In this document: positions 54,701-64,000 of the stretch, one piece after another
Layout of the letters: the number at the start of each line of letters is the position of its first letter
Numbering within the stretch: the stretch's first letter is position 1
NCBI RefSeq assembly: GCF_001577835.2
Contig: NC_029532.1
Span: 1,488,001 to 1,552,000 of the forward strand
Source of the DNA: Coturnix japonica
Taxonomy: Eukaryota; Chordata; Aves; Galliformes; Phasianidae
DNA length: 64,000 nucleotides
Direction of reading: 5' to 3'
Program-made: the position numbers and the translations under genes
Notes under the pieces: generated by a model
Database searches by the model: none
What the model saw: the letters and a program-made list of their open reading frames with translations, nothing else
What the model was told of the DNA's origin: nothing

Positions 54701-57700
54701 GGATGACCCATCCCATCACCATTATTCAGGGCTCACCTTTGCGTGCGTGTTGAGCAGCTCAAAGAGTGCCATGACCAGAGCATCCACGGAGATGTGGCCT
54801 TCCTTATACTCATCCAGGTAGTAGCCCATGGTGGCTCGCTCCTGCTCATTCAACAGGTGCCTCGCCTGCTCCTCCAGCATGACACGGGTCTGGTTCACCA
54901 TGCTGCTCAGTGTCACCTGCGAGCCAGCCAGGCCTCGGTAGAACACGGGCTGTGCAAGAAGACAGGAGATTAGCTTTGGTCTGGGACACTGAGCCCACCC
55001 CCCTGCTGTCTGCTGCTCTCACATCACCTGGGGTGATGCTGGAAAGCGCAATGCTTTGGTTACCCCCAAGGAGTCACCAGCACAGCCACCCTGCTCCGTG
55101 TCTGAGTAACTCAGGCAGGAGATTACACATCAGTTGAATAAACAGCTTCCCAGCTCTGCTCAGCAGGCACAGACACTGCCCCTGGAGCTGCCACTGATTG
55201 AACAGCAGGATGTATTTCTCTCTTGCAGAGCTGGGGGAACCTGTGCCATAAGAGAGGGGTGAGTTTCCTATCTTGTGTAACATATACACTTCTGTCCCTG
55301 CCACAAGCTCCAAAAGAAGAAAGAATCACCAACACCAAAGGGGTTCCAGAGACATCTGGTTGCAGACAAAAGGCTTTTTCCTCTGAGAGGGATTTCTATC
55401 TAACAAAGGAGGTCCTTGCTGCTCCCATCCCTGACAGCACTGTCACAGTGCAGGGGTATGAGGCCAGATAAGACCAGGGCTACCCCAGGACACTAGAGCT
55501 GAGGCTGGGGAGGTGTTTTGTCAAGCAAATAGCACAAATCCATTATCAGTGTGAGCCACCTGTGAAACCTCAAGGCTTCATTTCCATTTAAGAGGAACAC
55601 GCTTTGTAAAGGATTGCTTGGGCAGGGCAGGCTGCAGGCACAGTGCTGGGCAGGGTCTGGCTGGCTGCTTCCCTCCCATGGGAAAGATGATGATGGCTGA
55701 TTTCTTAAGGAGGGGCTGTAGCAGCTCTTACCCTGGCTGTTGCATCCGCAGCGTGATCACCCACCACCCTGTGAGGAGGGAGAAGATCAGTCAGCACTGA
55801 GCACCGTGTGCCCATCAGTCATCACCTGTTCTACACCCTGGATGCCTGTAAGCTAACAGGGAAAACTCTCATGACATTCAGCCTTGATCCACCACATAGG
55901 TGCTGCCTATGAGCACCAGACATGGGGACCACACACCTAAGCACTGCTGCCCCTATGGCAGCTCTGAACCAGCTCGGCACTCTGTACCCCTATGGGGCTG
56001 TACCAAGCACTCACCCCGTGGAGCCAACGAGGGTCTCTCCGATCTGGGAGCTTGCTATCCATCTGGTCTCATCCACAGTGGTGCGGGCATGGGGCAGCCT
56101 CCCAATGTCCTTCACTGTCATAATGAGGTGGCGGGAGGACTTGAGCAGCTTCACTGCCTCATCGTGGGGGATGCTGAGGAAGCTCCTGCCATTCACCTCC
56201 AGGATCTGGTCTCCTACCTGCGGAGCAAGGACAGGGTGAGCCTGGCAGGTGCAGTGTTCATTTCCTTCCCACTGCCCCACCAAATTAGGACCAAAGCAAC
56301 TGGAGAAATAGAGATGAGGGAGAAGATCCAAGTGCTGCTGGCTGGAGACCAAGCCAACAGCCAGTAATGGACCTGCCCGTGAAGCCCAGAGGAGCTATTT
56401 AGGATCCCAATTCAAACTCACCTGCCAAGTCCTCTCCATTTGAAGGATTTGAAGACCCACTTGGTTAGGAACAACCCCCAGTGAACACACAGCCTCACTT
56501 CTTCTTGCTCCAAACCTCACATCCATGTAGAGCACAGAGGGTTCACTTGAAATCCTCACTAAAGCCTCCAGCTCTTTGCACGCTGTGGGATGTCGGACAG
56601 CTGGGGGTTCACCCCTCCTCTCCTCCCATTTCCTTCCCATCTGCTCCCATGAACTTTCCATTTTGCAGCCAGGGCCTTTGTTGTACTCTGGGGCTCCCTG
56701 ATAGTCAGGCTGTGTTCAAAGCACAGCACGCATCTGGCATATTTCCCTTTGTCTCAAGTGTCTCTCTGCTTCTAGGGCATTCCACACACTTCTCACTCCC
56801 CTATCAAAATTCACCCTGTTTCTGATAAGCCACCTCTTTGAAACTGCTCTTTCATATCTTTGCTTAACCACAGGCTTCTGCTCAGCTCTGTCAAAATGCA
56901 ATCTTATTTTCTTTATGCCGCAATGCAAGCAGAACAAGGCAGTTCTTTAAATAACTCACCCCATCTTGGAGGAGAAAAGGAGAAAAGAAGGAGGGGAGGG
57001 GGGGGAAGAGCTTCTGAGGCTGAAGGAATAACACAGAGAGTCAATATAAACTCTGCAGCTCAGTCTGTCTCGTTCTGCTGCTGGATCTGAGGAAGCCTCA
57101 GAGGGCTGGGATTCATGGTCCAGCCTCATCCATTTGCTCCAGTAGGGCAGGACTCACAGTCATGGAGAGGGGAAGAAGATCCTAGGATGCTTTTTTTGCT
57201 CAGAGAAGCTGTGGGTGCCCCATCCCTGGAGGTGCCCAAGACTGGATGGGGACATGGGCATCCTGAACTGCTGGGGGGCACCCAGTCCACAGCAGGACAT
57301 CAAAACAAGATTATCTTTAAGGTCCCTTCCAACCTAAGCTATTCCATGATTCTATGTCTGTAATAGCAATGTGAAAGCAAGATCAACAGAGAGTCAAGGA
57401 CTACCAGCATCACTCAACTATTTGGGTAAGCTCAGAAAGGAAGGAGCTGGTAAAGGTGCTCTGAAGAGCCAGGCAGGATCATGCAACTGGCCAAGACATG
57501 AGGAAGCTTCTTAAACAACCCAAACAGACAAAGCTAAAGGAGATCTGTGGCTCAGCACGCAACTGTGATTGAGAAGGACTGCAGCAAAAGACACGTGATA
57601 GGGAACTGTGGCAAGAAACGACTCAAGAACAGCTCTAAAATGAGCGTAATGGTGATACCCAAAGGCATGACCTTGCTGTCAGTGCATTCCCTGGGTACAG

Positions 57701-60700
57701 CCCTGCCTGCCCAGCAGAAAGGAAAGAAACCAAAGTTCCAGAGGAGTGAAACGATGCCTTGTGGTGATGAAGGTGAGAGGACAGATGGGAAAGATTAGGC
57801 CTGTTAAATTTAGAGAAGAGATAAGAGCTCTATAAAGCAACGCTGGCAATAATGAGAAGTCAAGGGCTCTTGTTTGCCCAATGAGCGTGTGGTGAGGCTG
57901 GAAAAAAGTCTCCCACAACTCCTTAATGCGTTGGGCAAAGCAATGGAAGGGACCACCAAAACCCCAATTCAATTAGTTAGTTTGATTGCAATTATGAATC
58001 TTTAATAGTTTCCTATATCGGGGATTAAACTTTCATGGGTTCAGGGCGGTTAGATGGATTTAATGCACCGCTCACCCTTCAGCTTCTCCCCTCCAAAGCA
58101 AACCAGGAGGAGCTGGCAAGCAAGGAGACACAAGTCTCTGCTTTCCATGCTCTGTCAGTGCAGAGCCCAGCACGAGGCCACAACTCACTGCTGGGTGAGA
58201 AAACACACAGTGCTGCCTTTGGTGCATGGGTCAGACCTGGCACACACAGCCTTGCATTGCCCTATGGCTCATTCCCTCTGTATGTCATGCACTATTTTGT
58301 GCCATCTTCATCTGCCTGCCGGCCTCAAAACACAAGAGGCGGCTTTGTGAACGGTGCCGATGATGTAACACAGTTCACTTCTTATTTATAGTCACTGTTT
58401 GCTTTCTCTCCTCCTTTTTGTCTATGGGTATATATGGATTGCAGCAACCTCCTCCTAACCCAGCTTCTGTGCTGCAAACTCAGTATTGAGTTGTTTGTTC
58501 AAAGAAAGCTACCTGCAATCTGTAATACAACAAATGCAGAAGAAACCGGGATGAGCAGATGAGCAGAGCCATGGACAGCAGCAGGACGAGCTCATCTGCC
58601 ACGTCCATCAGAAGGACAGAGCTGGGAGCAAACATCCTGCCAACCCCTGCAAATAACGCAAATATTATAACAAATGTTTTATGCAAAACCATGCTTGGCT
58701 TCCTGGATAGCTTTGTTTTGCTCTTCCCTTCGCCCCAAAGCATCTTTCCTTCTCCTTGACACTTACAGGATGCCGGCCTGCCAGGACCATATATAGAAGT
58801 GCAGCCTCGCAGCTGTGTGCCAGCACTGCACTGTGCTGCAGCTGAAGCTCTCCATCCCTCCCACCCTGCTCAGCATCACTCTTACCTTCAAGCCAGTGCT
58901 CTCTGCTTCGGAGCCTTTGTCCACACCGGTGATGTAGATGCCCAAGGAATACTCTGCCCCTCCTCGGATCATGAGCCCCAGGGACTTCCCCTCATTCAGG
59001 ACCAGGTTCACCTGCAGAGGAGGAGGAACAGACACTTACATGGCACCCAAATTCTGCACAGCAGCATCTCAGCTCTGTGCTTCTGAGCGTCACCATGTCC
59101 CTGTGTTGTTACAACCCATGGATGACAGCAGGTGTAGTTCTGCCATGGCTCCCTGGGCTTGTCCATCTACCCAGTAATTCCCCACATCCAGCCAGGATGG
59201 GAGCAGACCAGCTCGGCTTCCCTGTGCTCTGGACACTGTCTCTCTGTAGGTGCTGCAGGAGCTGCTTTATCACAGAATCATAGAATGACCTGGGTTGAAA
59301 AGGACCACAATGACCATCTGGTTTCAATCCTCTGCTATGTGCAGGGTCACCAACCAGCAGCCCAAGCTGCCCAGAGCCACATCCATCCTGGCCTTGAATG
59401 CCTGCAGGGATGGGGCATCCACAGCCTCCTTGGGCAACCTGTTCCAGTGCGTCACCACCATCACCAAACCCGGACTCAAGGAGCAGCAAGTGGAAAGCAG
59501 CACATAGAGCCCAAGCAACCCAGGTTTGAAAGACCTCCCACCCAGCAGGGCCAGCACAGAACACACCAGCTGCAGGGAACAGCAGGAAAACTGCAGGTGA
59601 ATGAGGAAGTGACCCAGCAAGGTCAGAGCAGGCAAACTGCAAGAGGTGCAAGAGGGAGCAGCACTGCTTTACACAGAAAACATCATTGCCATCTAATAGA
59701 AAGAAATCCATCCTCATCTCGCCTGCTTCTATTATCCTTCATGCTCAAGTAGTCACCATTAGGCTCTCGATAGCATCCAAGCCGTGCAATGATATCACAG
59801 ATGTATTTCTCCTTTTCAGATTTATTTATTTTTTCTCTTTTCTAATATAGCTACTTTTGAGTACAAAACTGCCTGGAGGCAAAGAGACATTCTCTTCTAT
59901 GCGTATGTTTTTTTCCCTTTCTTCTCCTGCACCAAAACCATAAAGGAATAAGCAGTTCCCCTGGCAATCAGCACATTAGAGCAAGGATTTAGTCGATGAA
60001 ATGGCATTTCTTAGAGAATTAGCAGCCCAACATTTGCAGAGCGTTTCTTTTTCCTCCCATCTCAGCAGCACCTGTGGGTTTTTTTGCTGGCTGATGGTTT
60101 CCAAAGTGCTTCTAATGAAATAAGCTGTCAATCCCAGAAGCACAACGATGACAATTCACAGCCTAAAGTGGTCTTTGCTACTGTCAAAATCCAGAGGATT
60201 TGAGTCTGGACAGATCACAAACATCAATAGGAAACTGTGGGGCCGGAGGCGGGGCCAGGGACATCTCTATTTGCCTGATGTATGTGAGATTCCTCCACCA
60301 ACCTTGAATTTCTCCTTGCCAAAACTGGAAGCATCACCTTAACCACATCAGATCCACTGAACTGTGGCAAAGCATTAACAAACTTTTTGCTTTCCATCCT
60401 CCTGCTGCAGGGCTAAAATCTGATCCACTGCACGTCCCCAAAACAGCACCAGCTTGAAAGCTTGGGCCTATGTGTTCCAGGACATCCAGATCAATTAGAA
60501 ATAGGGGGGGTAGAGGGGGGGGGAGTCAGAAAAGCACACAGATCCCCAGCCTCTCCCTTAGGAAGTGCAACCATCCAGGAATCAAACAGCCCTCAGGGGT
60601 ACCTGTCAATTCCAACTGACTGCACTGAATTAAGCAGGGATACGCTGCATTTATTTGCATGATATTTGTGGACAATAATAATAATAACAATAATAATACA

Positions 60701-62157
60701 GCTAAAGGCAGACTGTTATCCTGTTATGGGATGGATTCACCTCTCAGGGGTGCATGATAAAGTCAGGATAAAATGATTCTGCTCATTGGTGCTTGAAGCA
60801 CGTGCTCTGCCCCATGACACAGGCAGTCACACCAAATAACCCCTCTCCATCACGGATCATGATCATGGTGGGGTTTCCTTTCACTGCCAACTGGCAAAGC
60901 AGGGCTCTTTGGATACAGAAGTGCTTTGGTTATTTAAGGGTCGTGCCAGGGAGTGGAAGAATGAGCAGAGATTTGGGGAAAGCCAGGCAGGGAGCCACTC
61001 ACAGCTTGGCAAAGAGCTGCTGAAGGCACCATGCCACGAGCTGGGAGCACCACAAGGCATGGATATTCCAGGCTGGCAGATCTCCCCTGTGCTCTGCCAC
61101 ATAAATGGGCATCACAACAATGGCACCAGAGCAGCACAACCTGGAGCAGGGAAAACCTCTCCAACCAGCTTCAGGCCTGAACGTGTCAAATAGGGCAACC
61201 CAGAGATGGTGCCCCTTACACCTCAGGAGTGAGTTTGTGTGATAGCATCCAAGCCCTGCACCACATCTCCCTGCACATCCAGTGTTAGAAAGGGGCTCAC
61301 ACAGCTGCAGGCGTGTGTGTTGATACCCAGCAAGAAGCAAAGGAATGACGTGCAGAGCAACACCTCCTGCCTGCAGCATCAAAGAGCTTCTCTGCTCTGC
61401 TGGGGCTGCATCAAGGTGACACTGAATGGGAGGGGGTTGGGGGACACTAGTAAGCCAGTTGCAGTTGCTTTTCTCTTCTCTTTAAAGTAAAAAATAATAG
61501 GCCCTTCTCCCTTGTGGCCAACATGAATATTTCAACAGCAAGCTGCCTCATCCTGTATTAGATTAGACTCTCTGGCTGAGGTGGGAGCCTCCAGCTTACA
61601 GATCCCTTACAGCCTTTCCAGGCTGAGCTGAGGGCACACAGTCGAAGTGCTGGGGACAAGGTGGCAAGATGGAAATGCTGAGGCTCGGGTAACTCCATGC
61701 CTTTGGGCTGCTCACTCATATGATAGTACCTGGATGTCAATAAGCAGCAGAGAGGCAACAGAAACTCCTTCTTGCACAGGACCAACAGGTTCCCTATCCA
61801 CCACCTCCAAGAGCATCTACCCCTCCATCCCAAGCCTTTGCAGTACACAAGGAAGCAAAAACCACAAAGTCAGTGATGACAGCTGGCACCTGCATGGCAG
61901 CAGGTAACCAAGACCAAGCCCGTGCTGCTCCCCTTGCTCACCTTTTTCTCATCTCCCTCCTGCAGGAGCTGGAGGTGGCTCCTCTTCTCTCCATCTTTGC
62001 GCAGTGAGCTGTTCTGATGGTGAGGCAGCCCCGTGGGGGGGGACACACTGCGGCCCTGTGGGTCCACCCATGTGTAGATGTGGTTGGTGACGTAACCCCC
62101 CGGGATGCGTCCCACTGAATGGACAGACAGGTTCAGCTTCTTGCAGCCTTTCAGGAC
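48749..62157 (-). CDS. WHRN: WHRN (whirlin), PDZ scaffold of stereocilia and photoreceptors, 5' end missing
   Basis: Coding exons: 62157-61942, 59011-58886, 56217-56015, 55768-55732, 54949-54737, 54641-54429, 53541-53509, 51332-51261, 50947-50365, 49919-49741, 49569-49447, 48931-48749. All junctions are GT/AG and phases close; 726 aa are present. The first exon here starts inside PDZ1 (ALKGCKKL-type end), then YVTNHIYTWVDPQGRS. PDZ2 is split over two exons (LGLMIRGGAEYSLGIYIT; GDQILEVNGRSF). Next come the second harmonin-N-like helical domain (EEQARHLLNEQE...), a Pro-rich region, and PDZ3 (LGIAIEGGANT; VGHVILEVNG) ending in the FLVTEFNVAL tail. The HHD1 and most of PDZ1 must lie beyond 64000. 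Whirlin assembles with usherin, ADGRV1, MYO15A and EPS8; human loss causes DFNB31 and Usher type 2D. The intron order and the Pro-rich exon match human. Confidence 0.96.
53509..53541 (-). CDS. WHRN: WHRN 33-nt microexon
   Basis: Bounded by CGTCCCCAG and GTAGGGGC on the minus strand, phase 0 to 0, coding ERLLWLIDLME. The human long whirlin isoform carries the same 11 residues at this point. Being in frame, it can be skipped without breaking the protein. Confidence 0.9.
55732..55768 (-). CDS. WHRN: WHRN 37-nt microexon between PDZ2 and HHD2
   Basis: Bounded by CTCACAG and GTAAGAGC on the minus strand. It enters in phase 2 and leaves in phase 0, coding VVGDHAADATAR. It takes the place of the human linker FLGDLTTEGINK. 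Skipping it would shift the frame, so it should be constitutive. Confidence 0.85.
57203..57358 (+). mobile_element. CR1 LINE 3' fragment
   Basis: Contains gctgtgggtgccccatccctggaggtg, then atctttaaggtcccttccaacc...attccatgattctatg, which is the CR1 3' end with its ATTCTATG tail. Plus orientation, in a WHRN intron. Confidence 0.85.
57359..58000. other. unassigned intronic stretch
   Basis: A/G-rich, low-CpG sequence directly after the CR1 tail. It does not match any gene or repeat family I can name. It could be older degraded repeat. Confidence 0.3.
59263..59480 (-). mobile_element. CR1 LINE 3' fragment
   Basis: Begins atcacagaatcatagaatgacctgggttg, the reverse complement of the CR1 tail, and extends through the segment matching gcactggaacaggttgcccaaggaggctgtggatg on the minus strand. 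Inside a WHRN intron. Confidence 0.9.
60674..60702. repeat. (AAT)n microsatellite
   Basis: caataataataataacaataataatac in a WHRN intron. Confidence 0.85.
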
Positions 62158-62632
62158 CTGGAAGAGATGCCACAGAGAAGAAGGAGTGAATGCCTATGGA
62201 TGGGGAAGGACAATCCGCCTTGGGGACCTGGAGTGACAGGACAGGCTTTGTCCTTCCTGGAGGCTGAAAGATGTCAAGCACTCTGCACGCCTACAGAATG
62301 TAATGAGTGACAGAAAAAGCCAGTGAATCAGCTCAGATTTTTATATTCTCTCGAACTACCATAATACCCAGGCCATGCTGCTGTTGATGACTGAGGAAAT
62401 AAGCTCTCCCCATCAGCAGATGAAGCCACATATAGGGGTACTGACATGCCTGGAGAGAACCCCAGAATGGGCTGAATCCCAGAGTGAGCCTTCTCTGCAG
62501 CCTCTGAATGGGCTCCGTGCTTGGGAAAGCAGCACTTTTGCACTCCCCAGCCTGGTCCCAAGCTCCATCTTTATCAAATCTCCTGATGTCCAGCAGACAT
62601 TGACAGCACTCTCAGAAATTCAGCCATCAAGA

Positions 62633-62725
62633 GGTTGGCAACCCTGCCTGCAGCAGAGGGGTTTGAGCCGGGTGATCTTTAAGGTCCCTTCTAACCCAAG
62701 CCATTCTATGATTCCACGATCTCAC
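62633..62725 (+). mobile_element. CR1 LINE 3' tail fragment
   Basis: ggttggcaaccctgcctgcagcagaggggtttg...gatctttaaggtcccttctaacccaagccattctatgattc: the final segment of CR1, plus orientation, in the 5' intron of WHRN. Confidence 0.85.
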
Positions 62726-63496
62726 CAGCTGCCCTCCCAGCACAAGCCAGCAATTAATGAGCGCATCCATTAACAAATACATAAATCTATTTAGGACAGC
62801 ATGCACCGAGATGGCCTCGAGATGCAGATAAGGCCATTTGGAATTGCTCCCCCTCCTCCCCAGCTTTCACTGCAAGGAGCTGACATTGCTTTTATTAAAA
62901 TAACATTAACATTATGGGAGCTCTCTGGGGACGGCTGTGAGCGCTGATCCCTCTGAGGCCTCAAGAATATCAACACTCAGGACCTGCCCTCAGAAAGGAG
63001 CTGCTTTGTATTTTTCCATACATGCGTCCTTCTGATGAGCTGCCCCTGCAAGGTCTCCTCTCCCTACTGAGCAGAGAAGCTGCCGAGCAAAGCTCGTGAC
63101 AGTGTAGAACCAATTCTGGCAGCTCACGGACAAAATGTAATGTCATCAGAAATGCTGGGCTGGCCAGGTCCCAGCTCCAACTTGGCATCACTCCTGCTCC
63201 TCCCTGCCAGAGCTGAAGGATCCAGCTCACCACCTTCCCATCACATACAGCAGCTTGGCTGCCAGTCCATTACCTGCTCCCAAGGTCACCATGTGCCTGG
63301 AGAGCTGGAATGAGGGCTGGGAAACCAGCAGCCCCATCAGAGCACTTCCACTTCCCATTGCTTCCCCAGCCATGGTTACTGTGCTGCTCCACAGCGAGCT
63401 CAGCCATGGAGCGTGGCCAGAGATGGGCATGGAGCTGCGATGGGTCTGGAGCACAGTGTGATGAGGAGCAGTGTGGGGAAAGGGAGCTCATGGAAG

Positions 63497-63725
63497 ACCT
63501 CTCCACAACTCCTGAAATGAGTTTGTGGTGAAGATGGGGGTTGGATGAGAGGTGCTGGCCTTATGTTGCACCAGAGGTAGTTCTAGTTGGATACCAGGAA
63601 AAACTTGTTCCCCAAAGCAGAGATCAGGCAGCAGAACAGGCTGCCCATGGAGGTGGCAGTCATTGCCTTTGGAGCCATTCAAGAAAGAGATGCAGCAAAT
63701 TTTCCAGGGATGAGAGGCCAGAGAT
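63497..63725 (+). mobile_element. CR1 LINE 3' region fragment
   Basis: ttgcaccagaggtagttctagttggataccaggaaaaacttgttcc...gaacaggctgcccatggaggtgg matches the CR1 segment upstream of the tail. Plus orientation; truncated before the terminal repeat. Confidence 0.8.
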
Positions 63726-64000
63726 TTACACGGGGCTTCTCACATCCCCCTGCAGCTCTGCTGATGAGGCCATAGGAGATGGGCTCTCCTGCAGCAGGGA
63801 GATATTTTATGCATGCAGGTGACAGCTGAGCACCACAAGGACAGAGCAGCCTGGGTGGAAGAAGAGACACAAGAACAGGAGCTGGCAGGGCCCTGGGACC
63901 CTGCAGGAACACAAGGATGGCTGCTCAGAACAGCTGTTTGGCATTGCTGGTATTTGTCCCATGGCATGAGGCTTCATGGCTGTGAGTGAACAGGGCAAGT

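Larger units (their letters stand above)
62158..64000. other. WHRN: WHRN upstream intron, no exon found
   Basis: I searched the minus strand for the rest of PDZ1 (RVNDKSL-type sequence) and found none. The stretch holds two CR1 fragments and an AT-rich island near 62880-62930 (ttttattaaaataacattaacattatggg). Confidence 0.6.

Noticed and set aside
62158-64000. WHRN exon with the start of PDZ1
   Set aside because: No frame on the minus strand matches whirlin PDZ1 or HHD1 sequence, so these exons lie past the window edge.

Overview
This window looks like avian genomic DNA. The reasons are compact genes with short GT-AG introns, GC-rich sequence with many poly-C/poly-G runs, 3' ends of CR1 LINEs (the dominant bird retroposon), and vertebrate proteins that read as orthologs of human genes from 9q32-q34. 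It is most likely galliform and most likely the chromosome-17-type microchromosome; the species is an inference.

Layout. (1) 1266-2096 +: SLC31A2, the low-affinity copper transporter, three coding exons. (2) 3290-19378 -: NIBAN2 (FAM129B), fourteen coding exons, 877 aa, complete. (3) 19379-25226: NIBAN2 CpG-rich promoter and a spacer with two minisatellite blocks of one motif. (4) 25227-26108: assembly gap that probably hides STXBP1 exon 1. (5) 30452-37146 +: STXBP1 (Munc18-1) exons 2-20, including both alternative last coding exons. (6) 39559-45578 -: AKNA, nineteen coding exons, 1176 aa, with a likely non-coding first exon and CpG promoter near 48.2 kb. (7) 48749-62157 -: WHRN (whirlin), twelve coding exons from mid-PDZ1 to the C-terminus; the 5' exon or exons lie beyond 64000. 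(8) WHRN introns and 5' flank carry CR1 fragments.

I checked reading-frame phase across every exon junction of the four complete or nearly complete genes. With the 37 coding bases expected in the missing exon, STXBP1 gives 603 or 594 codons, the same as the two human isoforms. NIBAN2 and AKNA close in frame.

The genes do not form one pathway. STXBP1 drives synaptic vesicle fusion. WHRN scaffolds stereocilia and photoreceptor complexes. AKNA organises microtubules at the centrosome. NIBAN2 is a PH-domain signalling and adhesion protein. SLC31A2 handles endolysosomal copper. What links them is architecture: two convergent pairs whose 3' ends nearly meet (SLC31A2/NIBAN2 and STXBP1/AKNA), and an AKNA promoter sitting about 0.2 kb from the WHRN poly(A) signal. 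I saw no wholly new system. The most interesting items are a lineage-specific 60-bp coding repeat in NIBAN2, WHRN microexons of 33 and 37 nt, an extra pair of CxxC motifs in AKNA with no visible AT-hook core, and the STXBP1-AKNA adjacency, which human lacks.
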